A DNA stretch of 64,000 nt from Argopecten irradians. Taxonomy: Eukaryota; Mollusca; Bivalvia; Pectinida; Pectinidae. The DNA is taken from assembly GCF_041381155.1 (NCBI RefSeq), contig NC_091135.1:3241620-3305619 (forward strand). Direction: 5' to 3'. Numbering within the stretch: the stretch's first letter is position 1; every line of letters begins with the position of its first letter. The translations under genes and the position numbers were made by a program. Positions 1-11,654 of the stretch are shown here, in pieces. The notes beneath the pieces are model-generated. The model ran no database searches. It was not told where the DNA came from and saw nothing but the letters and a program-made list of their open reading frames with translations.

Positions 1-297
1 ATTAAAATCCTAAATGGCCGAAGTTTTAATGCTGCCTTATCAATTTAAGTCACAGATACAAATTTTCACTGTTTTTTTTTTACAACAGTGAAAAATAAGA
101 CGCAGGTTCATTCTTATCAAGGATATCCCGTAGACAGTCTGTATGACTGTGATTTCTCAATGATTAAATTACTTCAAATATACACAGTCACAATTTTAAT
201 TTCGTATCATTACTGGAAATTTATAAAAGTACATTGCAAATATATAAAATAGAAGTAAATAGACAAAATAAAGTGTCTTACCTTCACTCGGATATGG

Positions 298-375
298 TCA
301 TTCCACTGTTAATCTGACGGCAATGATATCACATGGTCTCATTCCGTCACCAGGTAAGCCAAGCGTGCCGTCTAC
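298..375 (-). other. possible exon or exon remnant, unidentified
   Basis: On the minus strand an acceptor-like TTTGTAG at 376-382 is followed by 25 codons ending in TGA at 298-300. The peptide includes GTLGLPGDGM and RPCDIIAVRL, which looks more protein-like than the surrounding AT-rich DNA. A donor-like GTAAGA lies about 20 nt past the stop, so this could also be an internal exon with a nonsense change. I do not recognise the family, and no partner exon is visible. Confidence 0.2.
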
Positions 376-1500
376 CTACAAACGTTATGTAACACAGTGA
401 TTAACAGGATATAATACACCCTGACATTACGGGAAATCGTCGCTGTACATTTATGTTAATGGGGAACATCACAGTACATGTACTACATTGTACATTATTG
501 CAATTGATACATTATCATCATGCCAGTAGCTGTTTTGTGCGATTACATTTATACATAGAGATACACTTATCTAATGTCTATCTAATATTATCTCATGTAT
601 TATATACATTTACGTTTCGTATATATGTAAACAGAATGATGTTACATACAAAATACATGGTAGAACATGTGTATCGTTTTGTTTTATTTTCGTTTCATAA
701 TTTGTATTATAACAAACGCTCCACGTACAGTTAATTGTAGATTATACGGTGTTATGTCTGTATAACAATGGAAATTTGTTCTTTTTTGTTGTTATAGTAA
801 TGTTTCAAATTTAGTACGAGTCTAGTATTTTTTTTATTTTTTTTTCAAATATGAATTAATTATATGTATATGCATTCGTGTCTGACAACTTTCGAAAATA
901 ATCATGTGCATGCAAATGTCCCATCCAAAATAACCGTGCATTACAAAGATTAGATACAATGAATAATAAGTGAATATGAATCCATACTCTACAGATATAC
1001 GTGAGCGCCTGATACACACTATATTGTCTTTATCATGTTGGTGTCATGTTTATTAACGAGCGACCCAATGATGCTGAAAGCTTATGACAAGTCCCCATTG
1101 CTGATTAAAGTGCTACGAGATACCTTTATACCGCATTATTATTTTTTTTTGTTTATTGTTGTAAGTGAAGCTTCATAGAAGTCATGCTATAACTAGGGTC
1201 TATCAATCATAAAATCAATTAATATCTAATGAGTTTCATATATCAGAGATAATGATACAACATTCTTTAAATGGAAATAGCCATTACATATATATAATAT
1301 ATACTTCCATGTATATAACCATTAATATAGCATGGGTCAATGAAGTAATATCAACAGTTATTTTCCATATAACACTGGATTATTATAGACATATCTGTAG
1401 AATACGAATTACTTAAAGTAGTAAATATAGGGCAAAAAAGTAGGGGCAGATCGCCTCGAAAATTCGACAATCTTTTGTCCACGCTGTACTTCTTTGCCCT
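376..1500. other. AT-rich intergenic DNA, no gene seen
   Basis: Only short AT-rich chance reading frames are present, with no splice-flanked coding segment. Nothing else stands out. Confidence 0.6.
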
Positions 1501-1783
1501 ACATTAATATAACACTTAACATTCAATAACATTACTTATATAACCATTAATATAACACTTAACATTCAATAACATTACTTATATAACCATTAAAATAACA
1601 CTTAACATTCAATAACATTACTTATATAACCATTAAAATAACACTTTACATTCAATAACATTACTTATATAACCATTACTATAACACATAACATTCAATA
1701 GCATTACTTATATAACCATTACTATAACACTTAACATTCAATAACATTACTTATATAACCATTACTATAACACTATAACCACA
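1501..1783. repeat. 43-bp minisatellite, first block
   Basis: About six tandem copies of a 43-bp AT-rich unit built around TTAACATTCAATAACATTAC and TATATAACCATTA. The same array resumes at 2615 and again briefly after 3680, so it is one array split by later insertions. Confidence 0.85.
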
Positions 1784-2480
1784 ATTATTATTTTTCTGGA
1801 TTTTTTGGCACTTCTCATTGGTCAAAAACACGTCACGTGATCACCGATAAAAACTATATTGCAATATTTTTCCGGAAGTAGTTTATAGAAAAAGTATATT
1901 GCACGGTTATTTTTAGATAACGTTATCGTCTACGTTACCAAAATTCCTCGTATTCCTGGCGCTTTGAAATAAACGCTTTGATGACCTGAGTTTGAAGCGT
2001 AAATACAAAATGTGACAGACGACGTTGATTGTTTCGGTTTCTATCAAAGATGATGATGACTTCCAGCTGATGACTACAGTTTAAACTTTTAAATTTTCAA
2101 CATAAACACGGTAGGAGAGTAGGAAATAATAGAATAACATTCATTAAGCATCTGGAGCCATTGAATAGTGGATACGTTTGATGTTTATTTTTAAAATTCC
2201 ACCTAGGCTAACATTTAATTGACAGTGTGATATGGAGCTACAGGTATAATGGAGTACATGTAGGCCCTACATGTATGCAAATTACAAACACGCATGCACC
2301 GGGTGTATGTAACAAAAGCGTGAAGTGCATCAATTGATACTGTTTTCATATGTTGTTTTTGTTACAAAATCATAAGATTGTAACTGTCATCACGAAGCAG
2401 AATTTACAATGTGATGCCTATTTAGTTTCACACATATTTCAAAATGTAAAAAATCCGGAAAAATAATAAAACAATTATAG
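1775..2480. mobile_element. non-autonomous element with inverted ends, inserted in the minisatellite
   Basis: The left end (ATAACCACAATTATTATTTT then TCTGGATTTTTT) is matched in inverted form near 2440-2480 (AAAAAATCCGGAAAAATAAT then AAAACAATTAT). The roughly 700-bp interior has no coding region. It interrupts the 43-bp array, so it is younger than the array. Confidence 0.55.
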
Positions 2481-2605
2481 CATTTTGATTTCGGTCCATA
2501 CATGGTTATATCGACCACAGAAAAAAATATCGATCTCGGACTACGTCCTCGGTCAATATTTTTTCTTTGGTCGATATAACCATGTATCGACCTCATCAAA
2601 ATGCT
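2479..2605. repeat. fold-back palindrome
   Basis: The arms AGCATTTTGAT ... CATGGTTATATCGACCA and TGGTCGATATAACCATG ... ATCAAAATGCT form a long stem with a short loop around CGGACTACGTCCTCGG. It directly follows the inserted element and precedes the resumed minisatellite. It is probably a small fold-back MITE. Confidence 0.7.
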
Positions 2606-2614
2606 ATATTTGTA

Positions 2615-2944
2615 TAATATAACACTTAACTTTCAATAACATTACTTATATAACATAATATAACCATAAATATAACACTAAACATTCAATAACATTACTT
2701 ATATAACCATTAAAATAACACTTAACATTCAATAACATTACTTATATAACCATTACTATAACACTTAACATTCAATAACATTACTTATATAACCATTAAT
2801 ATAACACTTAACATTCAATAACATTACTTATATAACCATTAAAATAACACTTAACATTCAATAACATTACTTATATAACCATTACTATAACACTTAACAT
2901 TCAATAACATTACTTATATAACCATTAATATAAAACTTAAAAAT
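2615..2944. repeat. 43-bp minisatellite, second block
   Basis: About seven more copies of the unit seen at 1501-1783, ending where a TTAA-family repeat begins. Confidence 0.85.
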
Positions 2945-3682
2945 CTTGTCAAAAAATTACAGTTCTAACTTTAGCAGATTTTTTTTATACGGGGATTTTA
3001 AGAAATGGCCCATTTGGCGGCCATTTTGACATTGTGTCTTTTTTCGCTTTGAGTAGAGCTAAAGTTTTACCGTTTTTTACTGAAATTGTTTTTACTTAAA
3101 TCATCACTGCACCAGCATTTTTAGCTGTATCGAGCTAATTTTTGCTGTAAATCTTTACTTGGTTCGTAATCATCAAAATATTGAGCATTAATGTGTGAAA
3201 TGATTCACTTTTTTTTACTTTATTTTTACATTTAATGGTAATTTGAGCACTTTTATTTTTTAATCTAAAATACTGAAAAATAACAAATATTCAAGTGGGG
3301 CAAAGAAGTATGCACACGGACCCCCCATTTTTCTGCCTGATTTTAAAAGAACAATCCTTTTCCTATTGATATGCAAAATATAAACAAAAGTTTAATACCA
3401 GAACTTTTTCTACATAGGGTTAGATTTGGCAAAAATGGCTGAAAATGATGCATTTTGTAGCTCAAAATTAAGGGGTAGGAGTAGCATATGTTAGTATTCT
3501 GAGAAAAAATATTAGTCTTATTAATCAAAACTGGTATGTTTTAAAAGAAGACTACTGGAAAATAAAGTCTACAAACATTAATACATATCAAACACCCCAT
3601 TAGGAATTTATGGCTTTAATCTCTTGTGTATATGGAAAATTGTATAAGAAAATTTTGACTTCTCAGAGGAGTACATCCTTAA
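2945..3682. mobile_element. TTAA-family repeat, copy A (left end missing)
   Basis: Shares long stretches with the copies at 9564-10416 and 10658-11654, including AAGAAATGGCCCATTTGGCG and CATCACTGC. Its right end GTACATCC runs into TTAA, after which the 43-bp minisatellite resumes. The left terminus is absent. No transposase is present. Confidence 0.7.
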
Positions 3683-3806
3683 CATTCAATAACATTACTA
3701 ATAAAACCATTACCGTAACATATAACATTTAATAATACATAATATACTGTAATATAGATAGTGGGGATCGATTTTAATTCATCGAATATTATGTGTGGTG
3801 GGAATT

Positions 3807-4550
3807 GTCACCTGGTGTAGTACCAGTTACCTACACCACCAATGGTTTTATTGTAACCTGGTGTAATACCAGTTACCTACACCACCAATGGTTTTATTGT
3901 CACGTGGTGTAGTACCAGTTACCTACACCACCAATGGTTTTATTGTCACCTGGTGTAGTACCAGTTACCTACACCGCCAAGAGATTTTATTGTCACCTGG
4001 TGTAGTACCAGTTACCTACACCACCAATGGTTTGTATTTTCGCCAATTGTCACCTGGTGTAATACCAGTTACCTACATCACCTATGGTTTGTATTTTCGC
4101 CAATTGTAGTACCAGTTACCTACACCACCAAGGGGTTTTATTGTCACCTAGTGTAGTACCAGTTACCTACACCACCTATGGTTTGTATTGTCATCTTGTG
4201 TATTACTAGTTACCTACACCATCAATGGTTTTATTGTCACGTGGTGTAGTACCAGTTACCTACACCACCAATGGTGTGTATTATAACCTTGTGCGGTACC
4301 AGTTACCTACACCACCAATGGTTTTATTGTCACGTGGTGTAGCACCAGTTACCTACACCACCAATGGTTGTATTGTCACCTTGTGCGGTACCAGTTACCT
4401 ACACCAACAATGGTTTTATTGTCACCTTGTGCGGTACCAGTTACCTACCCACCAATGGTTGTATTGTCACGTGGAGTAGTACCAGTTACCTACACCACAA
4501 ATGGTTTGTATTGTCACCTGGTGTAGTACCAGTTACCTACACCATCAAGG
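3807..4550. repeat. 46-bp minisatellite with an internal dyad
   Basis: About 16 tandem units of roughly 46 bp, consensus TTATTGTCACCTGGTGTAG followed by TACCAGTTACCTACACCACC. Each unit contains the inverted pair GGTGTAG ... CTACACC, so every unit can form a hairpin. Reading frames through the array are a by-product of the repeat and are not called as genes. Confidence 0.9.
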
Positions 4551-7196
4551 TCCTCTCTTTTATAATAAACAAATAAATGTCTTTGAAATGACATATGTTT
4601 AAGCAGGATAATCAGATGACAACTTTACAATGAAACATTATGAATCACAATAATTACACCTTACCTCGATTCTCCTTCTATTATTCACTTTGTTAGTATG
4701 TCGTTTCTCCTAGTACCGTAGATAATCCTACTTTCTGACGACTTTCTGTTCGCGTATTTTTTTCCAAAACTTTTAAAATCCCTATTTGCATTTGTGGATT
4801 TCCCTAGAAGTCACTGATCACCGGGTTCACTCTGTAAGTTATGTTTTACTATTTTGTCATCACTCCAGGCGCTGGTAAGTATTCTTACAGAATGGTCATC
4901 TCTCCGGATAGGGACGGGATCGTGACGAGGGCATGGACAGTGTCATAGAGGTTGACAAACGGCCTACGTCAGTGTCAATTAGTGTTCGGACGTGGTATAT
5001 ATAAATCAAAATACTGCATTGGTACGACAGATATTATAGAGGAAAAAACGACTTCATCAGCAAAGACATTAGTCTAGTACTAGAGGCTGTCTACCATCGG
5101 CGGTGCGGCTGGCAGAGGATATGTCTAATAATACAATGATAAAACAAATAACCGGTAGAGATGGACGTAAGTACAGATTGACATACAACCGTGTCTTATA
5201 CCAGATAAAAAATAACCAAACAGAAGAGATAAACTGCGATGTATATCTAGTACAAAGTATGTCTAGAGCTTAATATTCATAGATCATGAAGTAAATAATT
5301 CCCAAAAGATTTAACATGCATTTTCAACGCTCTCACGGCTTCCTTTATTCGTTGATTATCACAAAACTTCATTTATGTTTAGATATCAAAACAACATCGA
5401 GGTTCGGAATAATCGGGTCATGATTAAGATCAGCGTTGCTATTTTTTTAGAAAAAAATATTGTCAGCACTTTCACGACTTTCTTTATGAAGTGGATGTAT
5501 CCCCCATACTTTACATATTTATTTATAATCATAGTATATTTGAAAAAAAAAATTACGTTTCATAGTTATTGGGCAAGACACTATATGTCGGCGCTCTCAC
5601 ATCTTCAATCTTCACGGATATGTCATCAAACTATATTATAGAAAATTAAAATATCTTCGGCAAGTCTGATTCTTAATTACATCGGATGATTGGGTCAAAT
5701 TCTGAAAAAGTGCCTGTTACTAGTTTAGAGAAGAGAGGTGTCGATCCTCTTTCGGCTTCTGTGTCATCGTATAAAGGTCGGGTACAATGCAACTGGTGTT
5801 ATACTGAAAAAGTATAAATATATTAAATCTGTAAATCATTTCTGTAATTGACATATGATTTAGAAATAATTATTTGTGGGACAAGTTTGAGTTTTCCAAT
5901 ATCATTGTATCAAGGTCAAAGTCACTATTACCAATTAAATAGTATTGTCCGCGCTCTCACAGAATCAAAATATGCCGGACCTTTAGATTGGGAAAGTTTC
6001 AGGGGTACAAAATCAAGGTCATGACCACTTTTGTTATTTTCCGAAATACTGTCTGTGATATCACAGCTTCGGCTTTCATGGCGTTTAACCACACATATGT
6101 ATATTTCATCAGATAAACTTAAAGACGAGCATGGATCGACCGGTGACATGCATTACATTACCATCATATAGTTATAATAGGTTTAAATTCTATTACTAAA
6201 TACTATGATCTGATAAACCGAAAGGCAGTAGAACATTGATCACAGAAACATTATGGAAGGGAAATCAGGAATCTGTAGATCCTTGAAAATAAATATGATA
6301 ATTATAACCTTACATCTGCTGTAGAACTGAAATATGATTACATTAACAATCGTTATAAAAGAAAAAAAGTTTCTGTCTAATATTGATAATGAAAAGGCAC
6401 TTGTAATACCATGAAAATCTATTTGAAAAATTTGAATATAATAAAATGAGCTAAGAAAGATACTTAGTAACATTATTACTACACAGCTACAGATCCAATA
6501 AGATAGTGATGATATTAATAACACTACAGCAGAATATAATATCTAACATTGAACCAAAACGTACCGTCGAATATTTAATACATTGTACACTACAACATGT
6601 AAGAATAGTCTTTAAACATTTTATTGTGAAATAAAATATGTACTATTGAACTTAATTAACTTAACCATTGAACACATTATAAAATGTGAATATTTAGGTA
6701 TTCATTACTGGTCATTGCGAAATTAAATTTTCGAGAGCAAAACAGTAGTCCACAAATTCGCATAAATACCATCCTCGCGAAAACAGCTGGTTACACGGTA
6801 CCATGAAATAGGCGCGTTAGCGCTCCTCGGAAGATATGTAGATAGCTTCTGCTATTCAAAGCAGCTATGAAAATTAGAAAAATACTTTCAGTCCATATAT
6901 TTACATTCGAATAATTTATGAAAATAAAAACTATTTAAAGCTTTTTATATTATATTTAAAATTATGACACCCATATACGACAAGAAACGAGATTAATGGA
7001 ACAGCTGGATGACGAAGTCGTTTCACAACGTCGTGTTTTCAAGCTTCCGCCTTCCGGTCGACAGTTTTGGGCAAAAGACAAAGGATAAACAAGAAGTATA
7101 GTTAAAATGAGACTTGATTGTCTTAAAAGTAAACCTTAGTTGATTCTATATCAAGAAACAACACATTAGATATTATACATGTACATTTAAATATGG
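4551..7196. other. intergenic DNA, no gene seen
   Basis: Low-complexity AT-rich sequence. No exon-like segment with splice signals, and no clear tandem array. Confidence 0.55.
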
Positions 7197-7232
7197 TGGG
7201 GGAATATTTGTTATTGATATGAAACTGGCGCA
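7197..7232 (+). repeat. 36-bp direct repeat, left copy
   Basis: Starts TGGGGGAATATTTGTTATTG and ends AAACTGGCGCA. An exact second copy is at 8506-8541. The pair brackets about 1.27 kb. Confidence 0.85.
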
Positions 7233-7542
7233 GCTAGGTTTGGATAGGCCTGCATGCCTGGGGGTACAGGGGGCGATAGCCCCCCTGCTCAGGGTCCAGG
7301 GGCGAAGCCCCGGAAGGGGGTTCGCCCCCCAGAAGCTGACGGGAACTTGTTACAATGTAGTAACCATTTTACTCCAATGGTTAAATGGGGGTCACGATAT
7401 TTAGTTGATAACTATGCAAAACTATACACAAAATTAGAACAGTGGTGATTTTTTTATATACATACACAGGCGTCTGCTTCTGGTTTGATAAAAAATATAA
7501 TAACCTACCCCTACTATATGAACTAATATATAGTAGGGGTAG
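7228..7542. repeat. dispersed repeat, near-identical to 37412-37727
   Basis: About 315 bp shared almost base for base with a segment 30 kb away. It starts at GGCGCAGCTAGGTTTGG, contains GC-rich hairpins (GGGGGCGATAGCCCCCC and GGGGGTTCGCCCCC) and ends at TAGTAGGGGTAG. Such high identity suggests a recently active non-autonomous element. No protein is encoded. Confidence 0.8.
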
Positions 7543-7582
7543 GACATTGTATTTTTTCCAAAACCAGATGCAGACGCCTGTG
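7465..7582. repeat. fold-back palindrome
   Basis: The arms ACAGGCGTCTGCTTCTGGTT and AACCAGATGCAGACGCCTGT are inverted, with a second inner pair CTACCCCTACTATAT / ATATAGTAGGGGTAG. The left arm lies inside the shared repeat at 7228-7542. The right arm is not present in the 37.4-kb copy. Confidence 0.8.
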
Positions 7583-9563
7583 ATACATATAATCGTACTA
7601 TACTAGACTCCCCTGACAAGTGCTCGAACAAAAAACACGGATTTTTTTCTGTAAAAATCAAAATAGTAAGCAATGGGAGAATTTTGTGTTATTTCTGAAA
7701 AACTTAAGGCGAATATTTTAAACAAAATTGAAATTAAGTTTACGTGTTGGTTTGTTTATGACAGCCAGTCAAAGACCACTGTCAAAATGGCGTAAATTGC
7801 GTAAGAAGGGACCAGTCGACGACCACCTCAATAAAAAAATTAAACATAGTATTTATAACCTATTTTTTTCTACCTATTCTGTTCTAATTTTAACAATTAC
7901 AACAACAACAAATATTTTCTAAATCAACAATCTGTTCATATTCGACAAAAATAAAAGTCAACTATTTCGTGAGTAGACACCGAAAATCATGGATTAACAC
8001 GCGTTTTAACGGGGCGGGAAGTGAACTAAAATTGAAAAATTCACTTTGGCCAAGAACATGTTGCAATTGCTATTTTAGTTGATTTGATATCATTTTAACA
8101 TAGTTATATGCTTTTAGAATATTTTTTCATGCGATATTGTTTATTTTGGTATTCGCAAGTGTTTCCCGATTCAAAAGCCACATTTGCTTGAGGGATTTTT
8201 GTGAAGAAGTCTAATAATGTCTTCGACAAGATTCAAACAATCAAATTTAACAACTACATGTAAATGCACGTGGTAACCGGAAATATATAGACTATTATAA
8301 TCAATTTCCAGAATGGCCAATCTTCAAGTCTTTCTCATGTGCACAAAGTTATGTTAGGTATATAGTTGGACATATCATATGTATTTATACGTAATTTATA
8401 TTCTGAAGCGTTACGTGTATTCAAATGTTGTGTTTTTTCTGACTGTATAAAAATGTAAGTCAGAATATTTCTTGCATGCTTGAGCATGCAAGCATGCACG
8501 GGCGCTGGGGGAATATTTGTTATTGATATGAAACTGGCGCATTGTTTGAAATCAGCTGATCGTTGCACGAGAATCGTTGCAAATGTTTGTTTTCGTCAGT
8601 TGGTTGATTCATATAGTGACGAAACACTCAAAATGTAAATATAAACTTATTAATAAGATAAAATAAATAGAAGCAAGTTGAAGGTTAAGGTTTGTGCAAT
8701 GTACCAACAGCATACTAAATGTAAATAATCAGTCGGCCATGACGACCAAGGATGGAACCACTAGAATATTCCAATTTCAAAAACTATAACGATTACCAAC
8801 AGTCTTTTAATTGTACAATCTTTGAAAATGTGATATTCCTATTGTGATGTGACACATATATTTTGTTTGTGTGTGTGTGTGTGTGTGTTGTTGTTTTTTG
8901 TTTGTTTTGGGAATTTTTTTATTATTATTATTTCTTATTGCTCGTCAATATGAAGATTTTAATTTAATAAGTCCATTTTGACCTATAGAGTGGTGTTACA
9001 GTATATAAAGAAAACCTTGGTGTTGTCCTATGCTGAAAGCTGTTAGTTTAAATTTGTTTGGAAGGTGGCGGAAAAAGTAAATTCGTCAAAGGTTTCTGTT
9101 TTTCTTCTTCCTCGCCAAACCACAGCTCTTACTGAATAAATTCGTCACGAGCACTTACCTTTAAACTAAAACTTGAAAACAATATCTGTTTAAACCAAGT
9201 TGTATTCATGGTAATTAAAGCACTCCAACATCAAAAGTAAATCCATGTTTGCGCGCCACAGGGAACAGGTGACCGTATGAGCCTTGATTTGTTGCCAATA
9301 CACATTACCCCATGCTGCGTCTGATCACACTTTGATGTTGGACGATAAAAAACAAATGGTTGATCAGATCTGTGGAATCGACCTAGGAGGTTAGTGTCTA
9401 AGGCACTAAAAGAAGAGGAGGTCATCATACTGCTGTCAATCACCTGTACATATATAGAACTGATATTCTGAAGCAACCTTCTGTCAGAGATGTTTTCTGT
9501 TACCGATGTTTTCCAACAAAGTATACTCGCCATCGCTTTTTATAGATGTACGTATATTACATG
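7583..9563. other. intergenic DNA, no gene seen
   Basis: Holds the second 36-bp repeat (8506-8541) and a (GT)n tract at about 8869-8888. The 100-codon minus-strand frame at 9231-9533 has no recognisable domain or splice partner and is not called. Confidence 0.5.
8506..8541 (+). repeat. 36-bp direct repeat, right copy
   Basis: Exact copy of 7197-7232. Immediately upstream is GCATGCTTGAGCATGCAAGC, a short self-complementary stretch. Confidence 0.85.
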
Positions 9564-10416
9564 TAAGGATGTATTCCCCTGATGTTTCTGTCTCGTTGAA
9601 GTCTCTATTGATCAAAAATAAGTTATGAAATTTTCAAATAAAATCTATCCATTATCTGAAGCAAGTTGTCAGGTTCAAAATTGGTCAAAACATTTTGAAA
9701 ATGTGTTTTTTTCGCTTTAAGCAGAGTAACATTTTTTACTCAAATTGTTTTTTACGTAAATCATCACTGCGCAAGCATTTTCAGCTGTATCGCACTATTT
9801 TTTGCTGTAAATCGTTACTAGGTTCGTGGAATTAGAATATTGAGCATTCATGAGTGAAACGATACACTTTTGGCACTTTATTTTTACATTTGATAGTAGT
9901 TTGAGCACTTTTACTTTTCAGGCTAAAATACTGAAAACTAACAAATATTCAAATGGGGCCAAAAAAATTAAGCACACGGAACTCCTATTTTTGCCTGATG
10001 TATTTCAGAAAGAACAACCTTTTCCCAATTGATATGCAAATTATTAAAGGGTACCTCAAAATTAAGGGGTAGGAGTAGCATATGTTGCTATTCTGAGAAA
10101 AATATTACTATTATTAATCAAAACTGTATTATTTTAACTAATACTAATAGAATATAAATTCTACAAACATCCATACATATCAAACACCTCATGAGGAAAT
10201 TATGGCTTTAATATCTTGTGTATGTGGTCAAAATGGCAAAATTCCCATAAAATCCAATATTTTGTCACCAAGGTATCTTTTAGTGACAATAGCTCAAAAA
10301 CGAGCAGACTGGCATATGTTTTTCTTCCATTTTCTTTTATGGTATGAACTCCTATTTCCAAAAATCTCAATGAGAAAAAAAGTTTATAATTTTGAATCTC
10401 AGAGGAGTACATCCTT
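9564..10416. mobile_element. TTAA-family repeat, copy B
   Basis: Begins TAAGGATGTATTCCCCTGA and ends CTCAGAGGAGTACATCCTT, which are imperfect inverted termini. It is internally homologous to copies A and C. There is no coding region, so it is a non-autonomous element or an eroded relative of one. Confidence 0.75.
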
Positions 10417-10657
10417 CACGTAAAATACTCCACTCACTGAAAATGACTCATCTGTGTCTGCAAAAAGAGGGCCGGGTTCAAATATTTACCTCGTCTGTTA
10501 CAAACTTTAGTTTACACGTTAGCATGTAAGAGGGGAAGTTGGTTTGTAAGTCAAGAAATAGGTCTTTCTATATTTCCTTGGGCATGGGAGAACATGTAAG
10601 AGAATTCAGTGATGTTCAGGTGAACATTTCAGACAGGATAATAATATGATACTATCT

Positions 10658-11654
10658 TTAAGGATGTATTCTTCTGAGGTTTCAGTCCCGTTGAAGTCTC
10701 GTTTCAACATAGATCAAAGAAGTTATGAGATTTTCAAATATGATTTATTATCTGTAGCAAGTTGCCAGACGCAAGTTTTGTCAAAAAATTACATTTCTAT
10801 TTTTAGTAGATTTTTTTATACAGGGATTTTAAGAAATGGCCCATTTGGCGGCCATTTTGAAATTGTGTCTTTTTTCGCTTCAAGTAGAGCCACAGTTTTA
10901 CCATTTTTTACTGAAATTGCTTTTACTTAAATCATCACTGCGCCAGCATTTTTAGCTGTATTTAGCGAATTTTTGCTGCAAATCGTTACTTGGTTCCTAG
11001 TAATTAAAATATTGAGCATTAATATGTGAAACGAAACACTTTTGTGACTTTATGTTTACATTTAATGGTAATTTGGGCACTTTTATTTTTTACTCTAAAA
11101 TACTGAAAAATAACAAAAATTCAAATGGGGCAAAAAAGTAAGCACACGGACCCCCAATTTTTCTTCCTGATTTAGAAAGAACAACCGTTTCCCTATTGAT
11201 ATGCAAAATAATAACAAAAGTTTAATAAACTTTTCTATAAAGTGTTAAATTTGGCAAAATGGCTGAAAATGTGCATTTTGGCTCAAAATAAGGGGTAGGG
11301 AAGCATATGTTATTATTCTGAGAAAAAATATTAGTCTAATTGATCAAACTGGTATATTTTTAAAGAAGACTACTAGAAAATGAATTCTACAAACATTCAT
11401 ACATAATAAACACCTCATTAGGAAATTATGGCTTCAATCTCTATCTTATATGGTCAAAACGGCAAAATTCCCATAAAATCCAATATTTTGTCAACTAGGT
11501 ATCTTTGAGTGACAAAAGCTCAAAAACAAGCACACGGATATATGTTTTTTCTTCCATTTTCTTTTATGGTATGAACTCCTTTTTCCAAAAATCTATATGA
11601 GAAAAAAAGTTTAATACAAGAAAATTTTGACTTCTCAGAGGTGTACATCCTTAA
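10658..11654. mobile_element. TTAA-family repeat, copy C (complete)
   Basis: Runs from TTAAGGATGTATTCTTCTGA to CTCAGAGGTGTACATCCTTAA. The ends are inverted and TTAA stands at both borders, the target preference of piggyBac-like elements. About 1 kb long with no transposase, so it is a MITE-like derivative. The superfamily is an inference from the TTAA borders alone. Confidence 0.75.

Noticed and set aside
3888..4576. Small secreted repeat protein (VVPVTYTTNG repeats)
   Set aside because: The frame exists only because of the 46-bp unit; frames break repeatedly and no start context or signal peptide is present.
7219..7448. GC-rich frames repeated at 7.2 and 37.4 kb (GGDSPPAQGPGAKPRKG)
   Set aside because: Part of a dispersed non-coding repeat with hairpins; identical short frames appear only because the repeat is duplicated.
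9231..9533. 100-codon minus-strand frame starting MASILCWKTS
   Set aside because: No recognisable domain, partner exon or regulatory signal; compatible with chance in this length of DNA.
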